This document shows, one piece after another, positions 51,780-60,338 of a DNA stretch of 64,000 nucleotides. The position numbers and the translations under genes are program-made. The stretch's first letter is position 1. Every line of letters begins with the position of its first letter. The stretch comes from Planctomycetota bacterium (GTDB lineage: Bacteria > Planctomycetota > GCA-2746535). The notes below the pieces were generated by a model. It was given only the letters and a program-made list of their open reading frames with translations, did not search any database and had not been told where the DNA came from. Where the stretch lies: contig NVWA01000002.1 in NCBI GenBank assembly GCA_002746535.1, positions 77,029-141,028 on the forward strand, read 5' to 3'.

Positions 51780-52366
51780 TGGAAAAGTTTTCAAAGAAAT
51801 ACCAAAGCGCTCTAGAATTTTTTGGAAAAGAAAAGCTATCTCAATTTGAGAATGAAATCCAATCAATTCAAAGATCAAAAAATCGCACTTCGCTTCAAGT
51901 TATGGGGCACCTCTTATTATCACCCAAATTATTATTACCTTATTCAATATTGATAACATGTTTGCTAGGTTATCGTTTCTATTTTAGTGAAAGCGAAGTG
52001 CCACCTATTAAAACCACTAAAGATTCCTCTGTTGCTTATGAAACACTTGATGAATTTGTCAACGGGCCAACTTATGATCTTCCGGATATGAGTATGAATA
52101 TTCTTTCTGATAGCTCAAGCACTACGCTTCAAAATAATGAAACTGAAAAACCAATCGTAACGGTTAAACGTGGGGACACCCTTTCAACCATTGCACAAAC
52201 ATTATTAAAATCTAGTGGTATCAAAAATAATCACAAAAACAGAAAAGTTATCATTGCAAAATTAATTGATTTAAATCAGCAAGTAAAAAATGACCACTAT
52301 GTAAGAGCTGGATGGAAGATTAGATCTCTCTCCCTTTCTAACACCAAACAGCTCTGCAGCAATTAA
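51779..52366 (+). CDS. Single-TM protein with extracytoplasmic LysM domain, coupled to sigma gene
   Basis: TM LLLPYSILITCLLGYRFYF; LysM VKRGDTLSTIAQTLLKSSG...IIAKLIDLNQQVKNDHYVRAGWKIRSL; TAATG overlap with sigma gene. Confidence 0.82.
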   Translation: MEKFSKKYQSALEFFGKEKLSQFENEIQSIQRSKNRTSLQVMGHLLLSPKLLLPYSILITCLLGYRFYFSESEVPPIKTTKDSSVAYETLDEFVNGPTYDLPDMSMNILSDSSSTTLQNNETEKPIVTVKRGDTLSTIAQTLLKSSGIKNNHKNRKVIIAKLIDLNQQVKNDHYVRAGWKIRSLSLSNTKQLCSN

Positions 52367-52531
52367 GGAAAGGAGACTATCAAAAAAGCAGAAATATAAA
52401 AACAGGAAAAAAAGATGACCCAATAAATTTAATCTGAAGACCAAACCGATCGAATCATCTTGTAGGGGGCTACCATTGTATTAGATCGTAGTAAAGTCTC
52501 AAGAAAATTAGGCCATTTTATCGAAAGCAGT

Positions 52532-52551
52532 CATTTTCTTAATTGAAAATG
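52532..52551. other. AT-rich hairpin CATTTTC-TTAATT-GAAAATG followed by T5
   Basis: 7-bp perfect stem followed by TTTTT, between LysM gene and 52659 gene; possible weak terminator/attenuator. Confidence 0.4.
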
Positions 52552-52574
52552 TTTTTAAAGAACGCAGTCATTTA

Positions 52575-52625
52575 TAGGGGTGTCTATAGGATTTTTTTGT
52601 GAAATTTTTTCTATAGATGCCTCTA
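52575..52625 (+). other. 15-bp RNA hairpin with three G-U pairs in intergenic leader
   Basis: TAGGGGTGTCTATAG (52575-52589) / CTATAGATGCCTCTA (52611-52625); all 15 positions pair on the + strand allowing G-U. Confidence 0.55.
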
Positions 52626-52658
52626 CTTTCGAATCATCAAAATAGAAAAAAGGAAATT

Positions 52659-53132
52659 ATGAGAACTTTACCTAATCCAACAAATCTGAAAAACCAATTT
52701 AAGAATCAACTCAAAGGACAACTTCAAAATCAACTTTTGGCTTTTGAAAAATACATACAAAATACCGTTTACGAATTTAACTCCAAAAAAAAGAAACTAA
52801 AAGAATCTACTATAAAGACCCAGACTATTCATACAAAAAACAATAAAAAAGTTACTTGTCAGATAGAACCGAGATTAGTTAGAGAAAACAATAAAACATA
52901 TCTAGTTGCCGAAGCAAGTGTTTTCGATCAACAGAAAATACCTATTAAATACAAACAAATAACGCTTGTAGCTTCAAATAATGAATCAAGAGTATCGAGG
53001 ATATTAATTAACTCGGACAGCACTTGCAAAGTTCAGCAAACAGCCTCTCTTAAAAACTTATGGTATGGCTATGCCCATTTTATTTTAGAAGAGAATCAAG
53101 TATGTATCTTAAATTTTGAAATCTCACCATAA
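52659..53132 (+). CDS. Hypothetical protein downstream of sigma/LysM pair
   Basis: ATG at 52659 with AAAGGAAATT SD; ORF-track start 52617 lies inside a hairpin. Confidence 0.65.
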   Translation: MRTLPNPTNLKNQFKNQLKGQLQNQLLAFEKYIQNTVYEFNSKKKKLKESTIKTQTIHTKNNKKVTCQIEPRLVRENNKTYLVAEASVFDQQKIPIKYKQITLVASNNESRVSRILINSDSTCKVQQTASLKNLWYGYAHFILEENQVCILNFEISP

Positions 53133-53141
53133 GAAAATTAT

Positions 53142-53169
53142 AAGCCCAACAATTTGTTGGGCTTTTCTT
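53142..53169 (+). terminator. Rho-independent terminator
   Basis: AAGCCCAAC-AATTT-GTTGGGCTT followed by TTCTT, directly after stop at 53132. Confidence 0.85.
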
Positions 53170-53276
53170 ATCGAACGATTCAAGTGTGTTAATTTGACAT
53201 AAAAGACGCTATACGATAGCCGTTGTAATCACAGCGGCTATATCACATAATTATTATCAATAATATAGAACTCGAA

Positions 53277-54014
53277 ATGAATACTATTAAAAACCAACTG
53301 GCCAAATTCGGTTTAATTATTTCAGTAGGGCTTATTATCTCAACCTACCTTGTCGCAAATGTCATTAGAGATGTAAGGTTATCTCATCAAATAATAAAAG
53401 TTCGTGGTTATGCAGAAAAAAAAGTTGTTTCTGATTATGCAACATGGGGAATATCAGTAAGAACAAAATGTCAGAAAATTACAGAAGGTTATAAAGTCAT
53501 TGAAGATCATCTGGCAAGAGTTCAAAAATATTTAATAGAAAAGGGAATCAAAGCAGGTGAGATTAAAAAATATTCAATATCTGTAGAGGAAATCATGAAA
53601 AAGAATGACAAAGGTCGACGGACGCACCAAATAGAGCATTATGCAATGCAACAGAGTATTGATATCTACACAAAAGATGTCCAGAAACTATTCAAAATAT
53701 CATCTGAAATATCTGTCTTGTTAAAAGAAAATATCGAATTTAAATCATGGTCGCCAAAATATTATTACAGCAAAGTAGAGCTGTTAAAAAGTGAACTGTT
53801 AATTGCAGCAACCAAAGATGCCAGAGATAGGGCCAATATTTTGGCAGAAGGTAGTGGTGTAACGCTAGGTTATTTGAAAGCCGCGCGACAAGGATCTTTC
53901 AGCATAAGGCCTGGAAGCTCCACCAGTATTTCAGACGATGGTGGCTATACAGATGAAACATCTATCACTAAAAAAATAACGGCAATTGTTACCGTAGACT
54001 ATTCAATGAAATAA
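53277..54014 (+). CDS. SIMPL-domain (DUF541) protein
   Basis: N-terminal TM, IIKVRGYAEKKVVSDYATWGISVRTKCQ, KDARDRANILAEGSGVTLGYLKAAR. Confidence 0.85.
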   Translation: MNTIKNQLAKFGLIISVGLIISTYLVANVIRDVRLSHQIIKVRGYAEKKVVSDYATWGISVRTKCQKITEGYKVIEDHLARVQKYLIEKGIKAGEIKKYSISVEEIMKKNDKGRRTHQIEHYAMQQSIDIYTKDVQKLFKISSEISVLLKENIEFKSWSPKYYYSKVELLKSELLIAATKDARDRANILAEGSGVTLGYLKAARQGSFSIRPGSSTSISDDGGYTDETSITKKITAIVTVDYSMK

Positions 54015-54158
54015 TACATTTACCGGAAAGGACTTTGCTTAAAAATTGCTTCTAACGTTTGGCCATAGACTTTTAATCAAAATAAATGAATCTCGATTCG
54101 AACAAATAGCTACTGAAAATTAAAATTACATTCACAAAATCTAGAAGATCCAGTTACT

Positions 54159-56438
54159 TTATTCAGCCAAAATAAAATAATGGGTTCTCGGTGATTTTGT
54201 CGGCTCCATTTTCTTTATAAAACCTTCTATACGAAGTTTTTTTAAATCTTTTCCTATTGTAATATTCGATGCGCCAATGATCTGGCACACTTCTTTTCTC
54301 GAAATACTTTTATGCTTAATAAATAAATTTTTGATATTCTCTATTCGCCTAAAATAAGAGCCACTACTTTTAAACACCGCTTCTTCCGTTTGCATTTCAA
54401 CTAAATTAATATCTGAAGTGAATTCTTCGTTTTTATTCCCACTAATTTTTGGCGAGGCAGGCGATAAATCCTCAACAGAAGATTTCTTCGGAAGAAACGT
54501 AACATCTTCAATGGTGTAATAAGATTTTTCTGAATGTAATAATCTCATTTTTTCGATTTCATTTTTTAATTCTCTAATATTCCCGGGCCAAGCATATGTC
54601 AAAAAAGCCTCTTCTAATTCAGGACTCAATATTGCTTTATCAGTCGAATCTTTATTATAATTTAAAAAGTAATTCGCCAAATACTTTATATCATCAGGTC
54701 GTTCGCGTAGTGAAGGAACTTGAATAACCAAACGTTTCAATCTAAATAATAAATCCATTCTGAAAGTACCTTCATCTACTCTATTTTCAAGCAATGCATT
54801 TGTTGCCGTAATAATATGACATTTCACAGGTCGAGGTTTTGCACTCCCAACTGGTCTATATTCGCCAGATTCCAAAACTCTCAATAAAGCCGCCTGCATC
54901 CCACTACTTATATCCCCAATTTCATCTAAAAAAACAGTTCCTTTTCCTGCTTCTTGAAAGATACCTTTATGTGCTTTGGTAGCTCCAGTATAAGCACCGG
55001 CCTCATGACCAAAAAGTTCAGACTGCAATAGGCTCTCTGTAATTGCACTACAATTAATAGCAATAAAAGTCTCTGCTTTTCTATTTGATTCCTCGTGGAT
55101 GGCATTGGCGATGACATCTTTCCCGACTCCCGTTTCTCCTAATATCAATACCGGAATATCAAAGGCTGCGAATTTAACAATATCTTCTTTTACCGAAATC
55201 ACCCCAGGACTATTGCCTTTAATTCTCTCAATACCAAAATCTTTTTTGATGATCTGATTTAATGGAGCTACCTTTGCAATCTGAAGCTTTCCTTTTTTAG
55301 ATGGTTGCAAACCACTTTCCATTAAAAATCGGATCTGTTTGGGTTTTAATTCAAGCGCTAGTTCCAGTTCAAAATCAAGACGACCCATGGCATCATATTC
55401 TCGACTGGTTTTCAAAACGATTTTAAAATGCTCTACAGCTTTTATAGGATTATTATTTAAAAGCTCCATTCTTGCATAAAAGAAATCCATAAAATTGTAT
55501 TTCCAATTTCGTTTCTCATAATCAACTAAAAGCCTCTTAGCAGCGGTCAGGTTTTTATTGGATAATTCTGCCCGCAATAGAGCAAAACGATCAAAGGAAG
55601 TTATGACAGTAGCATTCTCAATATAGCTGTCATAATTATCTTTAGCTGAGCTCAAGGCAAGTGAAGGTTTCTTATTTAACAATGCCCACGTTGATAAGAT
55701 CCAACTTTCCAACTCCTCTTTATTATCAATACCTAAGTATAAATTCATTAGTTTTTTTAAATTTTTTAAACGTAATTCAACCGTTATGGGTAATTTTTCT
55801 TTATGATTAAACACAAATTTTTCATGTCTCAATGCTTCATCGATTTTACCATTCTCAACATCATCTATAAATGAAAAATGATGCACAAAAGTTGTAGACA
55901 TAGCATCCATATATTTTTTATTTAAATCCTGCAATCGACCTTTTTGACTAAATTCATCTAATAATGTTTTCACATTATTTAAATAATGAATAGAGTTTAG
56001 TTTTAAAAGTGAAAGGCCTTTTATAAACAATACTTCGGCCTCATCACCTTGCACATAACCTGCTTTTCTCAATAAATATTCCGCCTCTAATAGAGGTTCT
56101 TTGTTACCAATAAGACATGCTTTCATCTTGGTTAGAATAATTCTTGCTTCCTCCATTCTAGAAACTTGGAGGTCATATACACACCAATGGTGGTAATAAA
56201 AGAATAGAGCAATTGGAGAGTGCTTATCAACTGAGACATTGTTAATAATTTCTAAAACTTCTGGTGCATTCTTCCGATCCTGAAAGTAATCTGCAATACG
56301 TATGATCGCAGCAAAAACGTCATTCTTTTGAGTGTTCAAATAAACTCGTAAAGCCGTATAAAATCTACTCGGATTGCCCGTATACAATTCAATCAGTTTT
56401 TCATCTTTGATCATTTCAAAGTACCTATTTTTAATCAT
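54159..56438 (-). CDS. Sigma54-interacting AAA+ transcriptional activator with helical-repeat N-terminus and C-terminal winged helix
   Basis: GETGVGKDVIANAIHEESNRK, GAYTGA loop, GTVFLDEIGDIS, FRMDLLFRLKRLVIQVPSLRER; C-term SISRKEVCQIIGASNITIGKDLKKLRIEGFIKK. Met at 56414 is an alternative start. Confidence 0.9.
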   Translation of the reverse strand: MIKNRYFEMIKDEKLIELYTGNPSRFYTALRVYLNTQKNDVFAAIIRIADYFQDRKNAPEVLEIINNVSVDKHSPIALFFYYHHWCVYDLQVSRMEEARIILTKMKACLIGNKEPLLEAEYLLRKAGYVQGDEAEVLFIKGLSLLKLNSIHYLNNVKTLLDEFSQKGRLQDLNKKYMDAMSTTFVHHFSFIDDVENGKIDEALRHEKFVFNHKEKLPITVELRLKNLKKLMNLYLGIDNKEELESWILSTWALLNKKPSLALSSAKDNYDSYIENATVITSFDRFALLRAELSNKNLTAAKRLLVDYEKRNWKYNFMDFFYARMELLNNNPIKAVEHFKIVLKTSREYDAMGRLDFELELALELKPKQIRFLMESGLQPSKKGKLQIAKVAPLNQIIKKDFGIERIKGNSPGVISVKEDIVKFAAFDIPVLILGETGVGKDVIANAIHEESNRKAETFIAINCSAITESLLQSELFGHEAGAYTGATKAHKGIFQEAGKGTVFLDEIGDISSGMQAALLRVLESGEYRPVGSAKPRPVKCHIITATNALLENRVDEGTFRMDLLFRLKRLVIQVPSLRERPDDIKYLANYFLNYNKDSTDKAILSPELEEAFLTYAWPGNIRELKNEIEKMRLLHSEKSYYTIEDVTFLPKKSSVEDLSPASPKISGNKNEEFTSDINLVEMQTEEAVFKSSGSYFRRIENIKNLFIKHKSISRKEVCQIIGASNITIGKDLKKLRIEGFIKKMEPTKSPRTHYFILAE

Positions 56439-56462
56439 TAATTAATGATAACTTAATGATAA
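56434..56462. promoter_or_regulatory. Putative activator binding site: 16-bp palindrome plus third half-site
   Basis: ATCATTAATTAATGAT (56434-56449) is a perfect palindrome; TTAATGATAA occurs at 56442-56451 and again at 56453-56462 (11-bp period). Confidence 0.4.
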
Positions 56463-56552
56463 TAATATATACCTATAATAAAAGAAATACGCATTTCTGA
56501 CTAGGATAAGCTCTAAGTCTATATATATCAATTAGTTATAAAATTCATGATG

Positions 56553-56569
56553 TTGGCATCATATTTCCT
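56553..56569 (+). promoter_or_regulatory. Putative sigma54 -24/-12 promoter
   Basis: TTGGCATCATATTTCCT versus consensus TTGGCACGNNNNTTGCT; -24 GG correct and spacing correct, but -12 dinucleotide is CC not GC. Confidence 0.4.
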
Positions 56570-56613
56570 ATAGGTTATACATATAAAACATGTAATTTCG
56601 AATGGGGATAAAA

Positions 56614-58317
56614 ATGATAGAGACCAAAACAAGAAACGAATGTTGGTTTGAAGCTATTAAAGAGTGGGAACTTTTACTCGGATCCGATTCACTATTATTG
56701 AAAAAAGAAGCTATCGCTCCCTATACGAAAAACACCATCGGCATTAATAGAAATATCAAAGGTATTCTTAAACCACAATCAACTAAAGAAGTTCAAAGCA
56801 TCGTGAGAATTGCGCAAAAATACAAAACACCTTTGTATCCCATTAGTGGTGGTAAAAACTGGGGCTATGGTAGTAGCAATCCAGTAGAAAAGACATCCTT
56901 CATCGTCGACCTTTCAAAGATGAACAAAATTAAAAACTTTGATGCAGAACTAGGAGTTGTAACAGTAGAACCGGGTGTTACCCAGCAGGATCTTTATGAA
57001 TATTTCAAAAAGAATGGTGATGAATTTATGGTACCAACAACAGGTGCTGGACCTTCTGCCAGTATTCTTGGTAACGCTTTAGAAAGAGGTTATGGACTAA
57101 CACCACACAGTGATCACTTCGAAGCCATTACATCTTTTAATGCTGTTCTACCAAATGGGGAATTATACAAACCGGCATTAGAAGAATTAGGCGGGAAAAA
57201 AATAAATCAATTATTTAAATGGGGTTTAGGTCCATACCTAGATGGACTTTTTACTCAAGGTAATTTTGGGATCGTCACCGAAGGAACTATTTTAATTGCC
57301 AGAAAGCCCGAATCTATTTCCACTTTTTTCTTTAGCTTAAAAGATGATGCCTCACTTGAAGGGGCCGTCAAAGCCATTCGAACTATTAAAGAAGAGCTAG
57401 GGCAAAACACTGGAGCCATCAATTTAATGAATGCGAGAAGAGTTCTTTCAATGATTGAGCCTTTTCCTAAAAATGATAAGAATGATCAAAACGTTATCAG
57501 CGATGAGGTAATTAAGCGTTTATCTAAAAAGCATCAAATAACAGAATGGACCGGTTTTGGAGCTATATATGGCAAAAAAGAGATGACTAAGGTTATTAGG
57601 AAAATCATCAAAAAAACATTGAAACCTTATATTAAACGAATCAATTTCATCACAGATAGAACTATTAAGACGGCTCACTATGCAAGGTTTATCGCTCCTT
57701 CTTTTTATAAAAATTCATTAAAACAAAAATTAGATTTTTTAACTTCAGCCTTACAAAATGTTTCAGGCGTACCTAGTCAAGTAGCCCTACCATTAGCTTA
57801 TTGGAGGGCAAAATCTAAACCAAATATGAATACAATTGTCAATCCAGCTCAGGATAATTGCGGCTTGATTTGGCATGCTCCTCTAGTCCCGTTAACACCA
57901 ACAGATGTTCGTAAACATGTTGAAATAATTAATAACGTTTGCCCACAGCATAATATAAATCCTTTAATTACTTTAACTATTTTTTCAGAACAATGTTGTG
58001 ATAGCACCATCCCCCTTTTATTTGATAAAGATGACTCAAACGATGAACTGAATGCTAAAGCGTGTCATAATGAATTGTTAAGCAAAGAAGGAGATGAAGG
58101 TTATTTCCCTTACCGACTAGGTGTTGATAAAATGAAACAAATCATTGATCCCAACCTGCCTTGTTGGAAGTTTTCTAAAACGCTCAAAGAATCTATTGAC
58201 CCCGACCAGATCATTGCACCTGGGCGATACACTCCTTATCAGGAAAAAGATAATTCTACAAATCCTTCTTTGGAAATTAATTCCTCGAGACTAGAAAAGG
58301 GGGTTATCAATGTATAA
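56614..58317 (+). CDS. FAD-linked oxidase, vanillyl-alcohol oxidase / 4-cresol dehydrogenase-like
   Basis: TPLYPISGGKNWGYGSSNPVEKTSFIVDLSKMNKI, TVEPGVTQQDLYEYF, GNALERGYGLTPHSDHFEAI; ATG 56614 with GGGGATA SD preferred over 56602. Confidence 0.85.
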   Translation: MIETKTRNECWFEAIKEWELLLGSDSLLLKKEAIAPYTKNTIGINRNIKGILKPQSTKEVQSIVRIAQKYKTPLYPISGGKNWGYGSSNPVEKTSFIVDLSKMNKIKNFDAELGVVTVEPGVTQQDLYEYFKKNGDEFMVPTTGAGPSASILGNALERGYGLTPHSDHFEAITSFNAVLPNGELYKPALEELGGKKINQLFKWGLGPYLDGLFTQGNFGIVTEGTILIARKPESISTFFFSLKDDASLEGAVKAIRTIKEELGQNTGAINLMNARRVLSMIEPFPKNDKNDQNVISDEVIKRLSKKHQITEWTGFGAIYGKKEMTKVIRKIIKKTLKPYIKRINFITDRTIKTAHYARFIAPSFYKNSLKQKLDFLTSALQNVSGVPSQVALPLAYWRAKSKPNMNTIVNPAQDNCGLIWHAPLVPLTPTDVRKHVEIINNVCPQHNINPLITLTIFSEQCCDSTIPLLFDKDDSNDELNAKACHNELLSKEGDEGYFPYRLGVDKMKQIIDPNLPCWKFSKTLKESIDPDQIIAPGRYTPYQEKDNSTNPSLEINSSRLEKGVINV

Positions 58318-59209
58318 ATCCAGCTTAACTCAAGTTTTAGGGCGATTTTCTAGAAACGAATATGAGAAAAAATTATTAAAAAAACAAGAAGAATCATCCC
58401 AGGTTTTATTAGGTAATCCAAACGACAATATAGAATTTAGTGTTGCAAAAGATGTAGCCGATAGAATTCAAGCTTACAGGCTTGTTTATAAACTATATAT
58501 TGAAAAAGAATTTGCGACGCCCTCTAAATCAAAAATGTGGTATTCACTATTTGATGCCAACCCAAACACAATGACTTTTATTGCAAAAAAAAATGATAAA
58601 GTTGTGGGCACAATAACAATCGTAATCGACTCAATAACTAATTTACCTGCTGATCATATCTTTCACAATGATATTCAAAACTTAAGAAACACTGGTAGAG
58701 TTCCTGCCGAAATAATTTCTCTAGCAATTGATAAAGATATAAAAGAAGCTCAAGAAATATTGATAAAACTCTTTAATTTTATTTACATAGCCGGCAAAGA
58801 ATTACACTCCGTTACGGATTTAATGATTACAGTAAATCCAAAGCATGTATCTTTTTACAAAAAAAGATTGCTCTTCAATCAATTAGGGGATTTAAAGGCC
58901 TACGATAAAGTTGGTGGCGCCGATGCCGTTTTACTCAACTTAAACATTGATGAAACAGAATCTACATTAAAAAAAATCATGAATAATCCATTAAAAACAA
59001 AAACAATTCTTCCCTTCTTTACTGATCATGAGGAGAAATTAAAAATATTAAAAAATATTAAAAACAGTTTTAAATCCATGAGCCCTGCTGAATTTATCTA
59101 CTTTTTTAAAGATCAACTAAGCGATAGTAATAACACATCAGATAAACACCTTGGGTATTTAAAACAATATTACGACAACGCTTCAAACACTTTTGAGCTT
59201 ATGAGTTAA
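58310..59209 (+). CDS. N-acyl amino acid synthase FeeM-like acyltransferase (GNAT-like)
   Basis: RIQAYRLVYKLYIEKEFATPSKSKMW...TFIAKKNDKVVGTITIVIDSITNLPADHIFHNDIQNLRNTGRVPAEIISLAID...NPKHVSFYKKRLLF; 8-nt overlap with oxidase gene. Confidence 0.65.
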   Translation: MYKSSLTQVLGRFSRNEYEKKLLKKQEESSQVLLGNPNDNIEFSVAKDVADRIQAYRLVYKLYIEKEFATPSKSKMWYSLFDANPNTMTFIAKKNDKVVGTITIVIDSITNLPADHIFHNDIQNLRNTGRVPAEIISLAIDKDIKEAQEILIKLFNFIYIAGKELHSVTDLMITVNPKHVSFYKKRLLFNQLGDLKAYDKVGGADAVLLNLNIDETESTLKKIMNNPLKTKTILPFFTDHEEKLKILKNIKNSFKSMSPAEFIYFFKDQLSDSNNTSDKHLGYLKQYYDNASNTFELMS

Positions 59210-59233
59210 ATAATATTAATAGTCATATCGCAC

Positions 59234-59395
59234 TGTAGAGACAATGCATGCATCAATCGGTTGTACTAATTAAAATTCACATCTCGAAAAAGCATATATG
59301 ATAAATTAGGACTCAGCCCAACCTACGGCTAATGCCCATCTTCGAGCACATATCTCTAATTCGTACAACCGATTGATGAATGCCTTGCCTCTACA
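59234..59395. repeat. Imperfect palindromic intergenic element (38-bp terminal inverted arms)
   Basis: 59234-59271 TGTAGAGACAATGCATGCATCAATCGGTTGTACTAATT vs reverse complement of 59358-59395 TGTAGAGGCAAGGCATTCATCAATCGGTTGTACGAATT, 34/38 identical; inner CTCGAA also pairs in register. Confidence 0.85.
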
Positions 59396-59396
59396 A

Positions 59397-60125
59397 TTAT
59401 ATATTTTTAATTTGATTTTTTACTGGAATAAAAACTTGATGGTCCTGCAAAGAGGAAGAGACATCATCAGCTGTCATTGCTTCAATTTTTTCAAGCGTTA
59501 GAGAATCTTCAATCTTAAATTCACCGGATTGCACTCGTCTTAATGATGATAAATGCGCGCCACAGTTTAACTCTTCACCTAGATCGTGGGCTATACTTCT
59601 AATATAAGTTCCTTTACTACAATGAATTCTAATATTTAAAAGTGGAGTATTAAACTGCAATAGATCAAACTGATACACATTTACTGATCTTGTATCTCGT
59701 TTTATTTCAATGCCCTTTCTTGCAGCTTTATACAATCGTTGGCCATCAACTTTTATGGCAGAAAACATAGGAGGCAATTGTTCAAATTCACCTGTTTGAT
59801 GTTTTATGGCAACGTGAACATCCTCTTTCGAAACATGTTCAAAATCTTTTGTAGCCGTAATCTTTCCTTCAGCATCATATGAATCTGTAGCTTCCCCTAG
59901 TTTAATTTCACCTTCATACACCTTATCATGCAAGATCAAATATTGAGATGCCTTGGTTGCCTTCCCCAATAAAATTATAAGCAAACCTGTCGCAAGAGGA
60001 TCTAGCGTTCCGGCATGACCAATTTTTTTCATATTCAATATTTTTCTTAATTTGTATATGACATTAAAGGAACTAATGCCGGAGGGCTTATCTACCAATA
60101 AAATTCCGTTATATGGATGCGTCAT
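59397..60125 (-). CDS. truB: tRNA pseudouridine(55) synthase
   Basis: GILLVDKPSGISSFNVIYKLRKILNMKKIGHAGTLDPLATGLLIILLGKATK. Confidence 0.95.
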   Translation of the reverse strand: MTHPYNGILLVDKPSGISSFNVIYKLRKILNMKKIGHAGTLDPLATGLLIILLGKATKASQYLILHDKVYEGEIKLGEATDSYDAEGKITATKDFEHVSKEDVHVAIKHQTGEFEQLPPMFSAIKVDGQRLYKAARKGIEIKRDTRSVNVYQFDLLQFNTPLLNIRIHCSKGTYIRSIAHDLGEELNCGAHLSSLRRVQSGEFKIEDSLTLEKIEAMTADDVSSSLQDHQVFIPVKNQIKNI

Positions 60126-60338
60126 TCTTACTTTCTTAAAAAAGTTGAAATTATAAATTATTTTTTAATAACAAAAGCAATTTCCTGAAATTATTAATTA
60201 TAGGGATGTGATGTGATTTATTTTAGACACAAAACCTCTTTGATTCGATTCAATTAAAAAAGCATGATGATTATTATTAAAGTTAACGTATAATTCTTGA
60301 CTAGAATAGTGATAACAATTCCTAAACGGAAATATTAT

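Noticed and set aside
53142-53164. GCCCAAC/GTTGGGC inverted repeat as attC core or recombination site
   Set aside because: Immediately follows a stop codon with a 5-nt loop and T-rich tail; a simple terminator explains it.
59234-59395. Integron attC site (RYYYAAC-like GCCCAAC in the element)
   Set aside because: GCCCAAC lies in the centre, not at the terminal simple sites; no partner GTTRRRY at the opposite end, no cassette array or integrase in window.
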